This document shows positions 14,278-23,200 of a stretch of DNA of 29,659 nt, in pieces. Location: positions 1-29,659 of the forward strand of contig DFJW01000090.1 in NCBI GenBank assembly GCA_002373775.1, given 5' to 3'. Source of the stretch: Ruminococcus flavefaciens. GTDB lineage: Bacteria; Bacillota; Clostridia; Oscillospirales; Ruminococcaceae. The stretch's first letter is position 1, and each line of letters begins with the position of its first letter. A program made the position numbers and the translations under genes. The notes under the pieces are model-generated. The model had not been told where the DNA came from. It ran no database searches and saw nothing but the letters and a program-made list of their open reading frames with translations.

Positions 14278-16947
14278 TTGAAGAAACGACTTTCAGCAGC
14301 ACTTACCAGCGCAGTAATGGCGTCATCTATGCTGAACCTGATACCAATGGAGTCGGGAGCGGAAGACGAGACCTACCTCATCCGCGACAAGTGGGGATAC
14401 TGCACTACCGCAAATTATGTGGAATCCGAGCATTTCGTCATTTTTTACGGAAACAATGATACCACCGGACAGGTGAACGAAGCTTTTCTGAAGCGTAATC
14501 TTGAAGATTACGAGAAGCTTTGGAAGTGTTACGGAGAGTATCTGGGAATGGAGAACATGAATGTAGATATCTACGGCAGGAGTTCCCAGAAGTACAAGAC
14601 GAACATATACCTCACATATACCGGACTTGACCAGTATCCTGACGGCTGGGCATTCATGAGTGCCGAGGACGGGTACGGAATAGAGATAATCAGTCCGAAC
14701 GCCATGCTGGATGATCTGACTATAGCTCATGAATTCGGACATGTGGTGACGATGCAGCAGAAAGCGTGGGTAGATCAGGACATCACCGGAGCATGGTGGG
14801 AACCGCTTGCCAACTGGTTCAGAGAGATGTATCTCGGCAGCGATTACTATACAGGAAACACAAAGACCTGCTGGTTCGAACCGTATATCAGGAATATGAG
14901 CCTCACGCTTCCTCACGGACGAAATTACTACGAGGTATGGCCCTTCCTTGTATACATCTCATACAATCCGGACGGACTTCCGGGGCTGGGGATAGACTGT
15001 GTCAAGCGCATCATATCAGAAGCAAAGCCGGGAGAATATCCTTTTGATACTATAACCCGCTTGTTCGGTACCGACATTCAGACCGTATTCGGTAATTATG
15101 CAAAGCGTATGGCAACATTTGATTTCGGCGCTAAAGAAGCGTACCAGAAGGAATTCAGCAATAAGCTTTCACAGTCGCCGTTCTACTGGGACCTTTTCTA
15201 CACAGTACCGGAAGACAAGGGAGACGGCTGGCTGATGTGTCCTGAAGCAGAAGCACCGATGCAGGCAGGCATAAATATAATACCTCTTACAATTACAGGC
15301 GATACAGTAAAAGCTGAACTGAAAGGGCTTTCCGACGATGAGAACGCAGGCTGGAAAGCGTGCATAGTTACAGTTGATGCGAACGGCAAGGAGACATACT
15401 CTGACCTTTTCGGAAACGGAGAGAGCATGACAGCGTCAGCGGCAGGAGCAGTAAAAGCATATCTCACAGTAACAGCGATGCCGGGAACGCTCTATAAAGC
15501 CAATGCGTTCCATAAAGATAACGTATCCTCCTATAAAAACGGAGACGAGCGCAGAAGGTATCCATATGAACTGCGCATTGAAGGCGCTGATGTACAGCAG
15601 TCCGGCGGCTACAGCAAGGGAGCAGGTCATACACACCCCAACGGCGGAGGCTGGGTAGCCAATTCAGCAAAGGTAGCAGATTCTGTTTATGTAGGACCTG
15701 ACGCAATGGTGCTTGGCAGCGCAGATCTCTCCGGGAATGTCCGTGTAGAAGACCATGCGGTAGTTGCCAACAGCGTAACGGCGACTGATAATGTTGTGAT
15801 AAGCGGCCACGCCATAGTAGACGGCGGAGGCATGATATACGATAACGGCTGGAGATTCGGCACAGTCAAGCTGAGCGGCAATGCAGTTATAAGTGACAGT
15901 GCAGTGGTGACGAATTCATGTACAGTGTCCGGAAATGCAAAGATACTGCAAAAGGCATACCTTGCCGAAGCGGTAACGGTGAAGGACGACGCAGTTGTAA
16001 AGGGCATGTCATATGTGTACGGCAAAGGCGTGTATTCAGGCACAGCTATACTTGACGGCGATTATTCCAACGAGCAGACCAAGGACAGCGGCGTAGGATT
16101 TGGCTGGCTCGATGACTACGGCTGGCATAGTACATCTGACGGTTACATCGCCGCATATGAATTCTCCACAGACCGCAGTGTATGGGCACAGGACAAATAC
16201 GCATGCACCGACGCGCTGATACAGGGCGCAGAATGGCAGTCAGAGCGTACATCTGCACAGGGCGTGCTGAATTTCGGCGGAGACGGTGACAGCCTTATGC
16301 TGGATGATTCGCTCATAGCTGCTGATGATCTTCAGTTAAGTTTCGGCACACTCTGGAAAGGCGGAACGGCAAAGCAGGAACTCTTCCATTTCGGAGACAG
16401 TGACGCATATATGAGTTTCACGCCTTCGAATGAGAACGGAACTGCCGAATTTGTAATAACCGACGGCAAAACAACAGAGAAGCTGACTGCATCAGCACAG
16501 CTTGCCAAAGGTGAGTGGAGCAAGGTGACCGTAAGGATCATCGACGGAAAAGGCACACTTATCATAAACGGTCAGCAGGCGGACAGCAAGAGCATGCAGC
16601 TCACTCCGAAAGCCGTGCTGAGTGCATCAGATGCTGACAGCTGCAAAGTCGGCGGCACATATAAAGGCGCACTTGATTATATGAATTTCTATTTCAAGGA
16701 AGCAGCTGAACCGGATGTGGCTTATTCCGGAAAGGAAGAAGCGGACGATACAGATCCGTATGCAGGAAAGATACTCGGAGACGTGAATGCCGACAAGCAG
16801 TTCACTGTAGCTGACGTAGCAATGATGCAGGGCTATCTTCTTAAAAGAGGCGGGCTGACTGACTGGAAAGCCGGCGATCTTAACGAAGACGGCGCAATAG
16901 ATATTTTCGATATGGTAATGATACGCAGACTTCTGATCGGAAAATAA
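14278..16947 (+). CDS. Secreted DUF6055-type putative metalloprotease with beta-helix, LamG-like and dockerin domains
   Basis: An 889-residue secreted protein that starts with TTG, with AAGGGGG 8 nt upstream. Residues 1-28 form a signal peptide. Residues 35-300 resemble DUF6055: EHFVIFYGNND, then H151-E-F-G-H155 (zinc-binding HExxH) and WWEPLANWF with E175 as the likely third ligand, as in gluzincins. Residues 455-600 are repeated [VA]-x-[DN/S]-x-[AV] rungs (ANSAKVADSVYVGPDAMVLG and NAVISDSAVVTNSCTVSGNA), a beta-helix-like solenoid. Residues 600-820 look like a LamG/concanavalin-type sandwich. Residues 830-889 are a type I dockerin with two calcium loops, D835-x-N837-x-D839 and D867-x-N869-x-D871. 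The dockerin implies attachment to a cohesin scaffold (cellulosome). Protease activity is inferred from the motif; a carbohydrate target is also possible. It is a single-gene transcript. Confidence 0.85.
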   Translation: MKKRLSAALTSAVMASSMLNLIPMESGAEDETYLIRDKWGYCTTANYVESEHFVIFYGNNDTTGQVNEAFLKRNLEDYEKLWKCYGEYLGMENMNVDIYGRSSQKYKTNIYLTYTGLDQYPDGWAFMSAEDGYGIEIISPNAMLDDLTIAHEFGHVVTMQQKAWVDQDITGAWWEPLANWFREMYLGSDYYTGNTKTCWFEPYIRNMSLTLPHGRNYYEVWPFLVYISYNPDGLPGLGIDCVKRIISEAKPGEYPFDTITRLFGTDIQTVFGNYAKRMATFDFGAKEAYQKEFSNKLSQSPFYWDLFYTVPEDKGDGWLMCPEAEAPMQAGINIIPLTITGDTVKAELKGLSDDENAGWKACIVTVDANGKETYSDLFGNGESMTASAAGAVKAYLTVTAMPGTLYKANAFHKDNVSSYKNGDERRRYPYELRIEGADVQQSGGYSKGAGHTHPNGGGWVANSAKVADSVYVGPDAMVLGSADLSGNVRVEDHAVVANSVTATDNVVISGHAIVDGGGMIYDNGWRFGTVKLSGNAVISDSAVVTNSCTVSGNAKILQKAYLAEAVTVKDDAVVKGMSYVYGKGVYSGTAILDGDYSNEQTKDSGVGFGWLDDYGWHSTSDGYIAAYEFSTDRSVWAQDKYACTDALIQGAEWQSERTSAQGVLNFGGDGDSLMLDDSLIAADDLQLSFGTLWKGGTAKQELFHFGDSDAYMSFTPSNENGTAEFVITDGKTTEKLTASAQLAKGEWSKVTVRIIDGKGTLIINGQQADSKSMQLTPKAVLSASDADSCKVGGTYKGALDYMNFYFKEAAEPDVAYSGKEEADDTDPYAGKILGDVNADKQFTVADVAMMQGYLLKRGGLTDWKAGDLNEDGAIDIFDMVMIRRLLIGK

Positions 16948-16960
16948 GAATATATATAAG

Positions 16961-16991
16961 ACCGGATACCTTGATCGGCATCCGGTTTTTT
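16961..16991 (+). terminator. Terminator of the dockerin-protein gene
   Basis: ACCGGAT (16961-16967) pairs with ATCCGGT (16980-16986), with an inner CC/GG pair beyond one mismatch, then six T. Confidence 0.82.
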
Positions 16992-17009
16992 ATGTATTCT
17001 TCACGTCTC

Positions 17010-17038
17010 TTGCTTTTTTCAGAATAATATGCTGTAAG
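17010..17038 (+). repeat. Promoter-like repeat unit, copy 1
   Basis: TTGCTT (17010-17015), 17 bp and TGTAAG (17033-17038). It shares most bases with copies at 17132 and 17226 and is followed by the palindrome GTGCGCAC. Its -10 box is poor, so it is probably a weak or dead promoter. Confidence 0.6.
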
Positions 17039-17080
17039 CAGTGCGCACTTTACCTCTGAATCTACTTTTCCATGACCGCC

Positions 17081-17099
17081 GGGCGGCGAAACGCCGCCC
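17081..17099. repeat. GC-rich palindrome, REP-like
   Basis: GGGCGGCG (17081-17088), loop AAA, and CGCCGCCC (17092-17099), then CTAC. A perfect 8-bp stem of high GC in an A/T-rich gap. The form GTAGGGGCGGCG...CGCCGCCC is, from memory, a common dispersed repeat in related genomes; only one copy is in this window. Confidence 0.6.
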
Positions 17100-17131
17100 C
17101 TACATTCTACTCTCTTCTTTCTGCTTACTAC

Positions 17132-17160
17132 TTGCTCTTTTCTGAATTATATGCTATAAG
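17132..17160 (+). repeat. Promoter-like repeat unit, copy 2
   Basis: TTGCTC (17132-17137), 17 bp and TATAAG (17155-17160), followed by hairpin GCAGCG-TGA-CGCTGC. Very like copy 3, including the spacer GAATTATATGC. Confidence 0.65.
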
Positions 17161-17225
17161 CAGCGTGACGCTGCACCCTTGATCGCGGATGAGTTTTTCA
17201 TTCGGCAAATATTTTTCCGCGTCTA

Positions 17226-17254
17226 TTGCTCTTTCCCGAATTATATGCTATAAT
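17226..17254 (+). promoter_or_regulatory. Folate operon promoter (repeat unit copy 3)
   Basis: TTGCTC (17226-17231), 17 bp and perfect TATAAT (17249-17254). Of the three related units, this is the only one with a consensus -10, and it lies 30 bp before the first folate-operon ATG. Confidence 0.8.
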
Positions 17255-17283
17255 GATTACAAATTGTGCGCAGGGATGATACT

Positions 17284-17769
17284 ATGGAACTTGTACTTAC
17301 CAACAGGATACTGACGAACGGACATTACCGTGAAGAACTTGAAAAGATACGATGTGCAGAGGAGAACAGGATATTCTGCCGCCACGACATAGAACACTTT
17401 ATGAATGTTGCGAGGATAACGCTTATCAGGTGTGCAGAAAAGGGGATCGAAGCCGATCCGGACGTGATATATTCAGCTGCACTTCTTCACGATATCGGCA
17501 GATATGCCGAATATACAGAGGGGATACCTCATGATGAAGCAGGAGTTAAGATAGCCTCTGAGATACTTGAAGAGACAGACTGTCCGCAGGATGTGAAAGC
17601 TGTGATACTGAGCATAACAGGCAGTCACAGGAGGACGGACAACGAAAAGGACTCGCTTGAATATATTTTTCATTGGGCTGACAAGAAATCCCGTATGTGT
17701 TTCTGCTGTCAGGCACAAGCTGAGTGCAACTGGCATCACGATAAACGCAATATGGACATAGAGGTGTGA
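17284..17769 (+). CDS. HD-domain phosphohydrolase of the folate operon
   Basis: A 161-residue cytoplasmic protein. ATG 17284 is chosen: AGGGA precedes it, and the in-frame GTG at 17266 would lie almost at the transcription start. HD-fold metal ligands are visible: H34 and H38 (CRHDIEHFMNVAR), H69-D70 (ALLHDIGRY) and D133 (WADKKSR). The C-terminus carries C139-x-C-C142-x5-C148-N-W followed by a basic KRN, a Cys motif that, from memory, recurs in this HD subfamily. It is the first gene of an operon with folP (3 bp gap), folB-folK and folA, none of which supplies the pyrophosphatase step for dihydroneopterin triphosphate. A role in that dephosphorylation is attractive but only inferred from context. 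Confidence 0.85.
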   Translation: MELVLTNRILTNGHYREELEKIRCAEENRIFCRHDIEHFMNVARITLIRCAEKGIEADPDVIYSAALLHDIGRYAEYTEGIPHDEAGVKIASEILEETDCPQDVKAVILSITGSHRRTDNEKDSLEYIFHWADKKSRMCFCCQAQAECNWHHDKRNMDIEV

Positions 17770-17772
17770 GTT

Positions 17773-18597
17773 ATGCAGATAGGAAACAGAAACTTTGACA
17801 CTGAAAACGGGTGCTATATCATGGGCATCCTCAATGTTACCCCTGATTCGTTTTCAGACGGCGGAAGGTACCGCGATATCGACAAAGCGCTTAAACGTGC
17901 AGAGCAGATGGTAGAAGATGGCGCTGACATCATCGACATAGGCGGCGAGTCCACACGTCCGGGGCATACGCAGATATCTGAGCATGAGGAGACTGAGCGG
18001 GTTGCACCTGTGATAGAAGCTATAAAGCAGAGAATGGACATCCCGGTGTCACTTGATACATACAAATATAAGGTAGCGGAAGCCGGCGTCAGTGCCGGGG
18101 CTGATCTTATCAACGATATCTGGGGACTGAAATATGACACCGGCGAAATGGCATCGCTCATAGCAGAGCACGGAATTGCCTGCTGTCTGATGCACAACCG
18201 GCGTGATACCGATTACAATAACTTCTTTGAAGACATGCTGTCCGATCTTGCTGAAACTCTGGCTATTGCCGAAAGACACAGCATAAGCCGCGGAAAGATA
18301 ATACTTGATCCCGGAGTGGGATTTGCCAAGGATCTTCCCAATAATCTTGAAGCGGTCGACAGGATAGACGAACTCCGTATCCGTACCGGATACCCGGTGC
18401 TTCTCGGAGCATCGAGAAAGTCGTTTATCGGACTTACGCTTGAACTGCCGTGTGAAGAGCGCCTTGAAGGGACTATAGCATCGACGGTGGTAGGCGTAAT
18501 GAAAGGTGCATCGTTCATCAGGGTGCACGATATAAAAGAGAACCTGCGTGCAGTCAGGATGACGCAGGCGATAATGAAAGGATACAGACGTGGATAA
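17773..18597 (+). CDS. folP: Dihydropteroate synthase
   Basis: Joins p-aminobenzoate to 6-hydroxymethyl-dihydropterin pyrophosphate to give dihydropteroate; the target of sulfonamides. The 274-residue protein has the full set of family motifs: GILNVTPDSFSDGGRY (18-33), DIIDIGGESTRPG (52-64), VSLDTYKYKVAEAG, INDIWG, LMHNRRD, DPGVGFAKDLPNNLE (about 177-191) and LLGASRKSFIG. The TIM-barrel length is normal. ATG 17773 is preceded by GAGGTG, 3 bp after the HD gene's stop. Its last 8 bp overlap the start of folB-folK, so translation is coupled. Confidence 0.97.
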   Translation: MQIGNRNFDTENGCYIMGILNVTPDSFSDGGRYRDIDKALKRAEQMVEDGADIIDIGGESTRPGHTQISEHEETERVAPVIEAIKQRMDIPVSLDTYKYKVAEAGVSAGADLINDIWGLKYDTGEMASLIAEHGIACCLMHNRRDTDYNNFFEDMLSDLAETLAIAERHSISRGKIILDPGVGFAKDLPNNLEAVDRIDELRIRTGYPVLLGASRKSFIGLTLELPCEERLEGTIASTVVGVMKGASFIRVHDIKENLRAVRMTQAIMKGYRRG

Positions 18598-19411
18598 GAT
18601 AGTCATAGAGGAACTCCGGATATTTGCGAGACACGGAGTATTTGAGTTTGAGAATGAGCAGGGGCAGTATTTCTATGTGAATGCCGTGCTGTATACTGAC
18701 ACAGAAAAAGCCGGCATGCTTGATGAACTTGAATGCTCTACGGATTACGGCAGTGTTTGTGCGCTCATAGAGAAGGTGATGACAGAGAACACCTATAAAC
18801 TCATAGAAACTGCCGCACAGTCAGTAGCCGAAGCGATACTTCTCAGCTTCGGACTTGTCAGAAAAGTGGATATAGAGATAAGGAAGCCGGAAGCACCGAT
18901 AAAGCAGGAATTCGGCTCGGTTTCAGTCCGTATAAGCCGCGGCTGGCATGACGCAGTGATCGCACTCGGCTCCAATATGGGAGACAGCCGGAAGTATATA
19001 GAAGAAGCAGTCAGGAAGATATCTGAAAACCGCTATATAAGGGATGTCAGATGTTCCGGGCTCATCGTGACCAAGCCATATGGATATACGGAGCAGGCGG
19101 ATTTTCTGAACGGCGCACTCATTTGCCGGACGATGTATTCCCCTCATGCACTTCTGCATTTCATGCAGGAAACGGAACTTGAAGCTGACCGCCGGCGTGA
19201 GATACACTGGGGACCGCGCACACTTGATCTTGATCTGATCTTTTATGACGGAGAGATCATTTCCGATGCTGAACTTACAGTGCCTCATCCGGACATGAAG
19301 AACCGCTTATTCGTACTCGGACCGATAAAAGAGATAGCGCCGTACTACTGGCATCCGGTATACGGAAGGACAGTTGCTCAGCTGTATGCTGAGCTGGAAG
19401 ACAATGATTAA
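18590..19411 (+). CDS. folBK: Bifunctional dihydroneopterin aldolase / HPPK (FolB-FolK fusion)
   Basis: A 273-residue two-domain enzyme that starts with GTG; AAAGGA lies upstream inside folP. Residues 1-118 are dihydroneopterin aldolase: ARHGVFEFENEQGQYFYVNA (13-32) and YKLIETAAQSVAEAIL. Residues 120-273 are 6-hydroxymethyl-dihydropterin pyrophosphokinase: VIALGSNMGDSRKYIEEAV (122-140), WGPRTLDLDLIFYDGE (about 205-220) and VPHPDMKNRLFVLGPIKEI. It performs two consecutive steps before folP: aldol cleavage, then pyrophosphorylation. Such fusions exist in other Gram-positives (for example sulD of Streptococcus pneumoniae). It overlaps folP by 8 bp and folA by 8 bp. Confidence 0.96.
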   Translation: MDKIVIEELRIFARHGVFEFENEQGQYFYVNAVLYTDTEKAGMLDELECSTDYGSVCALIEKVMTENTYKLIETAAQSVAEAILLSFGLVRKVDIEIRKPEAPIKQEFGSVSVRISRGWHDAVIALGSNMGDSRKYIEEAVRKISENRYIRDVRCSGLIVTKPYGYTEQADFLNGALICRTMYSPHALLHFMQETELEADRRREIHWGPRTLDLDLIFYDGEIISDAELTVPHPDMKNRLFVLGPIKEIAPYYWHPVYGRTVAQLYAELEDND

Positions 19412-19907
19412 CATGATAGCTGCGGCAGCAGCAAACGGAGTTATCGGCAGCAATGGCAAGATACCGTGGGACATCCCGGAAGACAGAGCATATTTCAAGC
19501 GTATTACCATGGGCGGAGTGGTCATAATGGGGCGCAGGACATATGAAGAGATAGGTTCACCTCTGCACGGAAGGTATAATATCGTAGTGTCGTCGAGCAG
19601 GAGATTCAGCGGTGAGATGCTGATGACAGCTGCAAGTCTTGAATCTGCTCTGACTGCGGCGGAGAACTATATCAGTGTACAAGATCCGTCTGCTGAGATC
19701 TTTCTATGCGGAGGAGAGGCTATATACAGAAAAGGGATCGGTATATGTGAACACATATACCTTACCCGACTTGATGCTTCATACGAGGGTGATGCGCATT
19801 TTCCTGATATATCAGACAGTGATTTTCGTCTTGTAAGCTGCTTCCGACTGGAAAAACAGGGGTTGGAATTTCAAAAATTTGATAGAAAAAGCGGACCGGC
19901 GTATTAA
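19404..19907 (+). CDS. folA: Dihydrofolate reductase
   Basis: NADPH-dependent reduction of dihydrofolate to tetrahydrofolate; the trimethoprim target. A 167-residue protein with IAAAAANGVIGSNGKIPWDI (4-23), EDRAYFKRITMGGVVIMGRR, RTYEEIGSPL, YNIVVSSSR and IFLCGGEAIYRKGI (about 99-112), all canonical. ATG 19404 is used because GGAAG is just upstream and the ATGATTAA overlap with folB-folK gives coupling; ATG 19413 is the alternative. It is the last gene of the folate operon. The run of Ala after IAA and the C-terminal KSGPAY are slightly unusual but not disabling. Confidence 0.96.
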   Translation: MINMIAAAAANGVIGSNGKIPWDIPEDRAYFKRITMGGVVIMGRRTYEEIGSPLHGRYNIVVSSSRRFSGEMLMTAASLESALTAAENYISVQDPSAEIFLCGGEAIYRKGIGICEHIYLTRLDASYEGDAHFPDISDSDFRLVSCFRLEKQGLEFQKFDRKSGPAY

Positions 19908-19930
19908 AAAATATGCCGGTCTTGTTGCAT
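19894..19930 (+). terminator. Terminator of the folate operon
   Basis: GACCGGC plus GTAT (19894-19904) pairs with ATAT plus GCCGGTC (19911-19921), an 11-bp stem that contains the folA stop in its loop. The T-run after it is interrupted (TTGTTGCATTT), so strength is uncertain. Confidence 0.7.
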
Positions 19931-20170
19931 TTGTATTTTTAATATATAAATATACTGATCGTCTATTATTGAATTTAAATAATTTATGTATAATGCAGCG
20001 TGAATCTTCGCTAAAGCGTTCGATTTTTAACGTATTGTGAATAAAATGCTTACGGTAAATAGCATAAATCTGCAATCAATGTGAATTTACTATGAAATAT
20101 ATGATGTATTATATGTGTAAAATCAATAAAAATGAGTGATTAAGTTTTCTGTATTATATATTTATTGATA
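19931..20170. other. A/T-rich intergenic region without a recognisable gene
   Basis: The gap between folA and the giant adhesin gene is strongly A/T-rich. Inside it, a perfect TATAAT (19989-19994) has a TTGAAT only 14 bp upstream, and a small imperfect hairpin followed by T residues lies at 20006-20035. No open frame with a ribosome site is present. Confidence 0.5.
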
Positions 20171-20199
20171 TTGCAATTTGTATAGTTTTGTGGTATAAT
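20171..20199 (+). promoter_or_regulatory. Promoter of the giant adhesin gene
   Basis: TTGCAA (20171-20176), 17 bp and perfect TATAAT (20194-20199). The expected leader is about 84 nt and holds a small hairpin (TCCGC 20228-20232 with GCGGA 20239-20243). Confidence 0.85.
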
Positions 20200-20289
20200 A
20201 TTAGTATGAAGAATCTGTCTTTGTGGATCCGCGGACAAGCGGAATGATTGGGATGGGGGATTCAAATTATTATAGAAGGGAAGAAAAAC

Positions 20290-23200
20290 ATGAAGAAACC
20301 AATGAGGAACCGCATTATCAGCAGTTTTACCTCGGCAGTTTTGGCGATGTCTTATGTTATCCCGGACGGACTTCCGCGTGCAGGAGAGATGCTCTCAGCA
20401 AATGCAGCGGTAGGTCCGATCATATCAGTCGGTGCGGATGATATTGGTAACAGTACTAATGTCAATAAAATGCCTGTTGAGATCAGGTTCCGTACTGCGT
20501 GGCCAAAGTCCGAAGCTATGAATAATGAGCATCGGGCGAACGTGACGACTGAGGATAATCTGTATTATCTGCTCGTTCATGCAGTCGGTGCTGATGAGGC
20601 AGTTTTTGCTGAGCGGGGGCACTATGGTACGCCGGGAAACTATCAGTATGATGACGATAACAGGGATTTCTACAAACTGATCGAGATCAATGCGGATAAT
20701 CAGTATGACTGGGTAAGCGATAATCTTGACATTTTCGAAGTGAAAACGACTGAGTATGAACTCTGGGGCGGCATGGCGGAAGCAGATGTAGTTCCGAAAG
20801 CCGAGTCAGTTGAGATCACAATAGTCAAGAACAACGATACGTCTGTCGATCTGGCAGGAGAGGGTATCGACATCAACGATATCCTTAATGAAACGATCTG
20901 TACCAATGTAGATACGATCAACGGAATGGATGTTATCCCACATGTAGACCGTGATTCCGGTCAATCGATGCCGATCAGCTCAGACTGGAACGGAAGCCGT
21001 TTCATGATGGATGCGAACGGTGGCCACACAGTAGAAGTAAACTTCTATGATTATGACGGCACCACACTTGCACCTGTCGACACAGACGAGCATTCAAGGT
21101 ACTATGTACTTGCCAAGCTCGAAAAGGACGGCAAGGTCGTTGCTTATTCAAGCACTGAGATCAGACCGGAAGAGAATGCCACATCTAAAGCGTATCTCTT
21201 TGAATTCAAAGAGATAGATTCAGACGGTTTAGAGACCGGAAAGATTATCCAGTATAACCCGGAGGAGTACAATCTTGTATTAGACGCTACTTCCACAGGT
21301 TCGCTGAAAGATCAGATCCGTGTTTATCACACAATGAAGTCGGATCAGGAAATAACATGTTACGCATTCTACAATGATGCGTCCGTAGCAACAGATGAGA
21401 TGATAAAGCCTTACATCATCACCAAGAACTCCACAGAGGGCAAGACCACTGTGATCGAGGCGAAGAAGGAACATGTCACCTACGATCTGAAGCTGAGGTT
21501 CGATGAACAGCCTGATATAACAGCGGACGACAAACTGGTCATCATGCTCGACACTGAGCACCAGAGCGGCAATCATACATATTTCTACAAGCTCGTCGAT
21601 ACAAGCGACATACAGGAAGCTGACGGTGTGTATGAATATACCATAAATGTTCAGGACAGCGATAATGCTGAGTGGGTAGATGAAAACGGAAGCAAGGCAG
21701 GACGTTTCAGCGGCGGTGAAAAATCCGTTACAGCGCGTCTTTTCAGATGCAATGAGTCCACACCGAGAATTTCGATACTTCTCGACGGAACTTGTCCTGA
21801 GATCAAGGCAGGACAGATGACATCCGGCTACACGTTTGAAGGTGAAGTCAATGAGAGTTCTGATCCGTGCGGCGATTCTGTAACGGAAGACGAAGAAGAG
21901 TATACCAAGGCTTATACCTACACAGTAAGCTTCAAGAAGGCAAGCATTGAAGATGAGTACACACTCAGAGACATTCTCGGAAACGGTCTTCTGTTCGGTA
22001 TAACAGCAGACAGATATAACCAGAATGCACATGCACAGACCAACTTTGCGACAAACTACTACGAGCAGCCGAAAGATGAGATGCAGCCCAACCTTACAGG
22101 AAACACAGCCGGCAATTTCGCTATAGCAAATTATGCTGACTTTGACAATGGCAATGTCACAACGATCGCTGAGGACAAGAGCAATGTTGCAGCACCTGTT
22201 GAAGTAGATGATGGTATGTTCAGACCTGGTCAGTTCCGTGTAGGTGAATGGGGCGATTCTCTCACAGCTCCAACTATCTATGTTCCCGATGCAAAGAGCG
22301 TAGGACCAACTTCAATGGTCAAGCCGAACCGCGCAGACGGAGCAACAGTTGTTGAGATGAAATCTGAAGACATAAGCGAACAGATCGTTGAGCCTATCAT
22401 CGATCACATGAAGCAGATGTCAGCAATTCTGAAGGATCATCCTCAGAATGTAACACCGGATATCATCAACAGCCAGATGATCATTGACGGAAGCAAGCTC
22501 CCTAATGGTGCAGAGATCTATATTGATGCTGATGAATATATTGAGTACCTTAACGGTTCTGCTAAAACCAAGCTGAAACTCAAGAGAGGTCAGACAGTTA
22601 TCTTCAATTTTGACGAAGAGTACAGCGAAACTGTCAGCATAGGCAGAGTAGATCTCGAATACGTTGACGTTAACCTTTCAGATTATGACAGAATAGATGA
22701 GATCAGCAGGAGTGCTCTTTACAACTTCTATTCAGTCAAAGACGTAAATATAGCCGGTTCATCCGGTATATTCCTCAACCCTAATCCGGATTCTGAAATG
22801 GTAGCGACTCAGCAATCAGACGGCTGGGTAATAACAGACGGCTATTTCGAGAACCACGGCATTGAGTGGCACTTCAACTATAAGGATCTCCAGGAGGAGT
22901 CGCCTGTAGTAGAAAAGAGTGCATCAGTTGAGGTAAGCAAGACAGACCTTGTATCAGGTGAGGAACTTCCGGGCGCTGTAATAATGATAGCCGCTCAGGA
23001 CGGACAGAACCTCAGAGACGTAACTGCAAAGCAGGGCGACAAGGCTATAACACTTGAAACAGTAGTCGATGAAGAAACAGGTGTTGTAAAAGCAGTAAAG
23101 TTCACATCAGGTGAAAAGCCTACATCACTGAAGGGACTTCCGGAAGGTGCATACAAACTCATAGAGGATACAGCACCTGTCGGTTACCTGACAGATACAG

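Noticed and set aside
17041..17265. CRISPR array or insertion-sequence end
   Set aside because: Only three imperfect units with unequal spacing (122 and 94 bp), each with promoter geometry; no terminal inverted repeats or transposase.
20223..20441. 72-codon plus-strand frame overlapping the adhesin start
   Set aside because: Starts with GTG without a ribosome site and runs out of frame through the adhesin's signal peptide.
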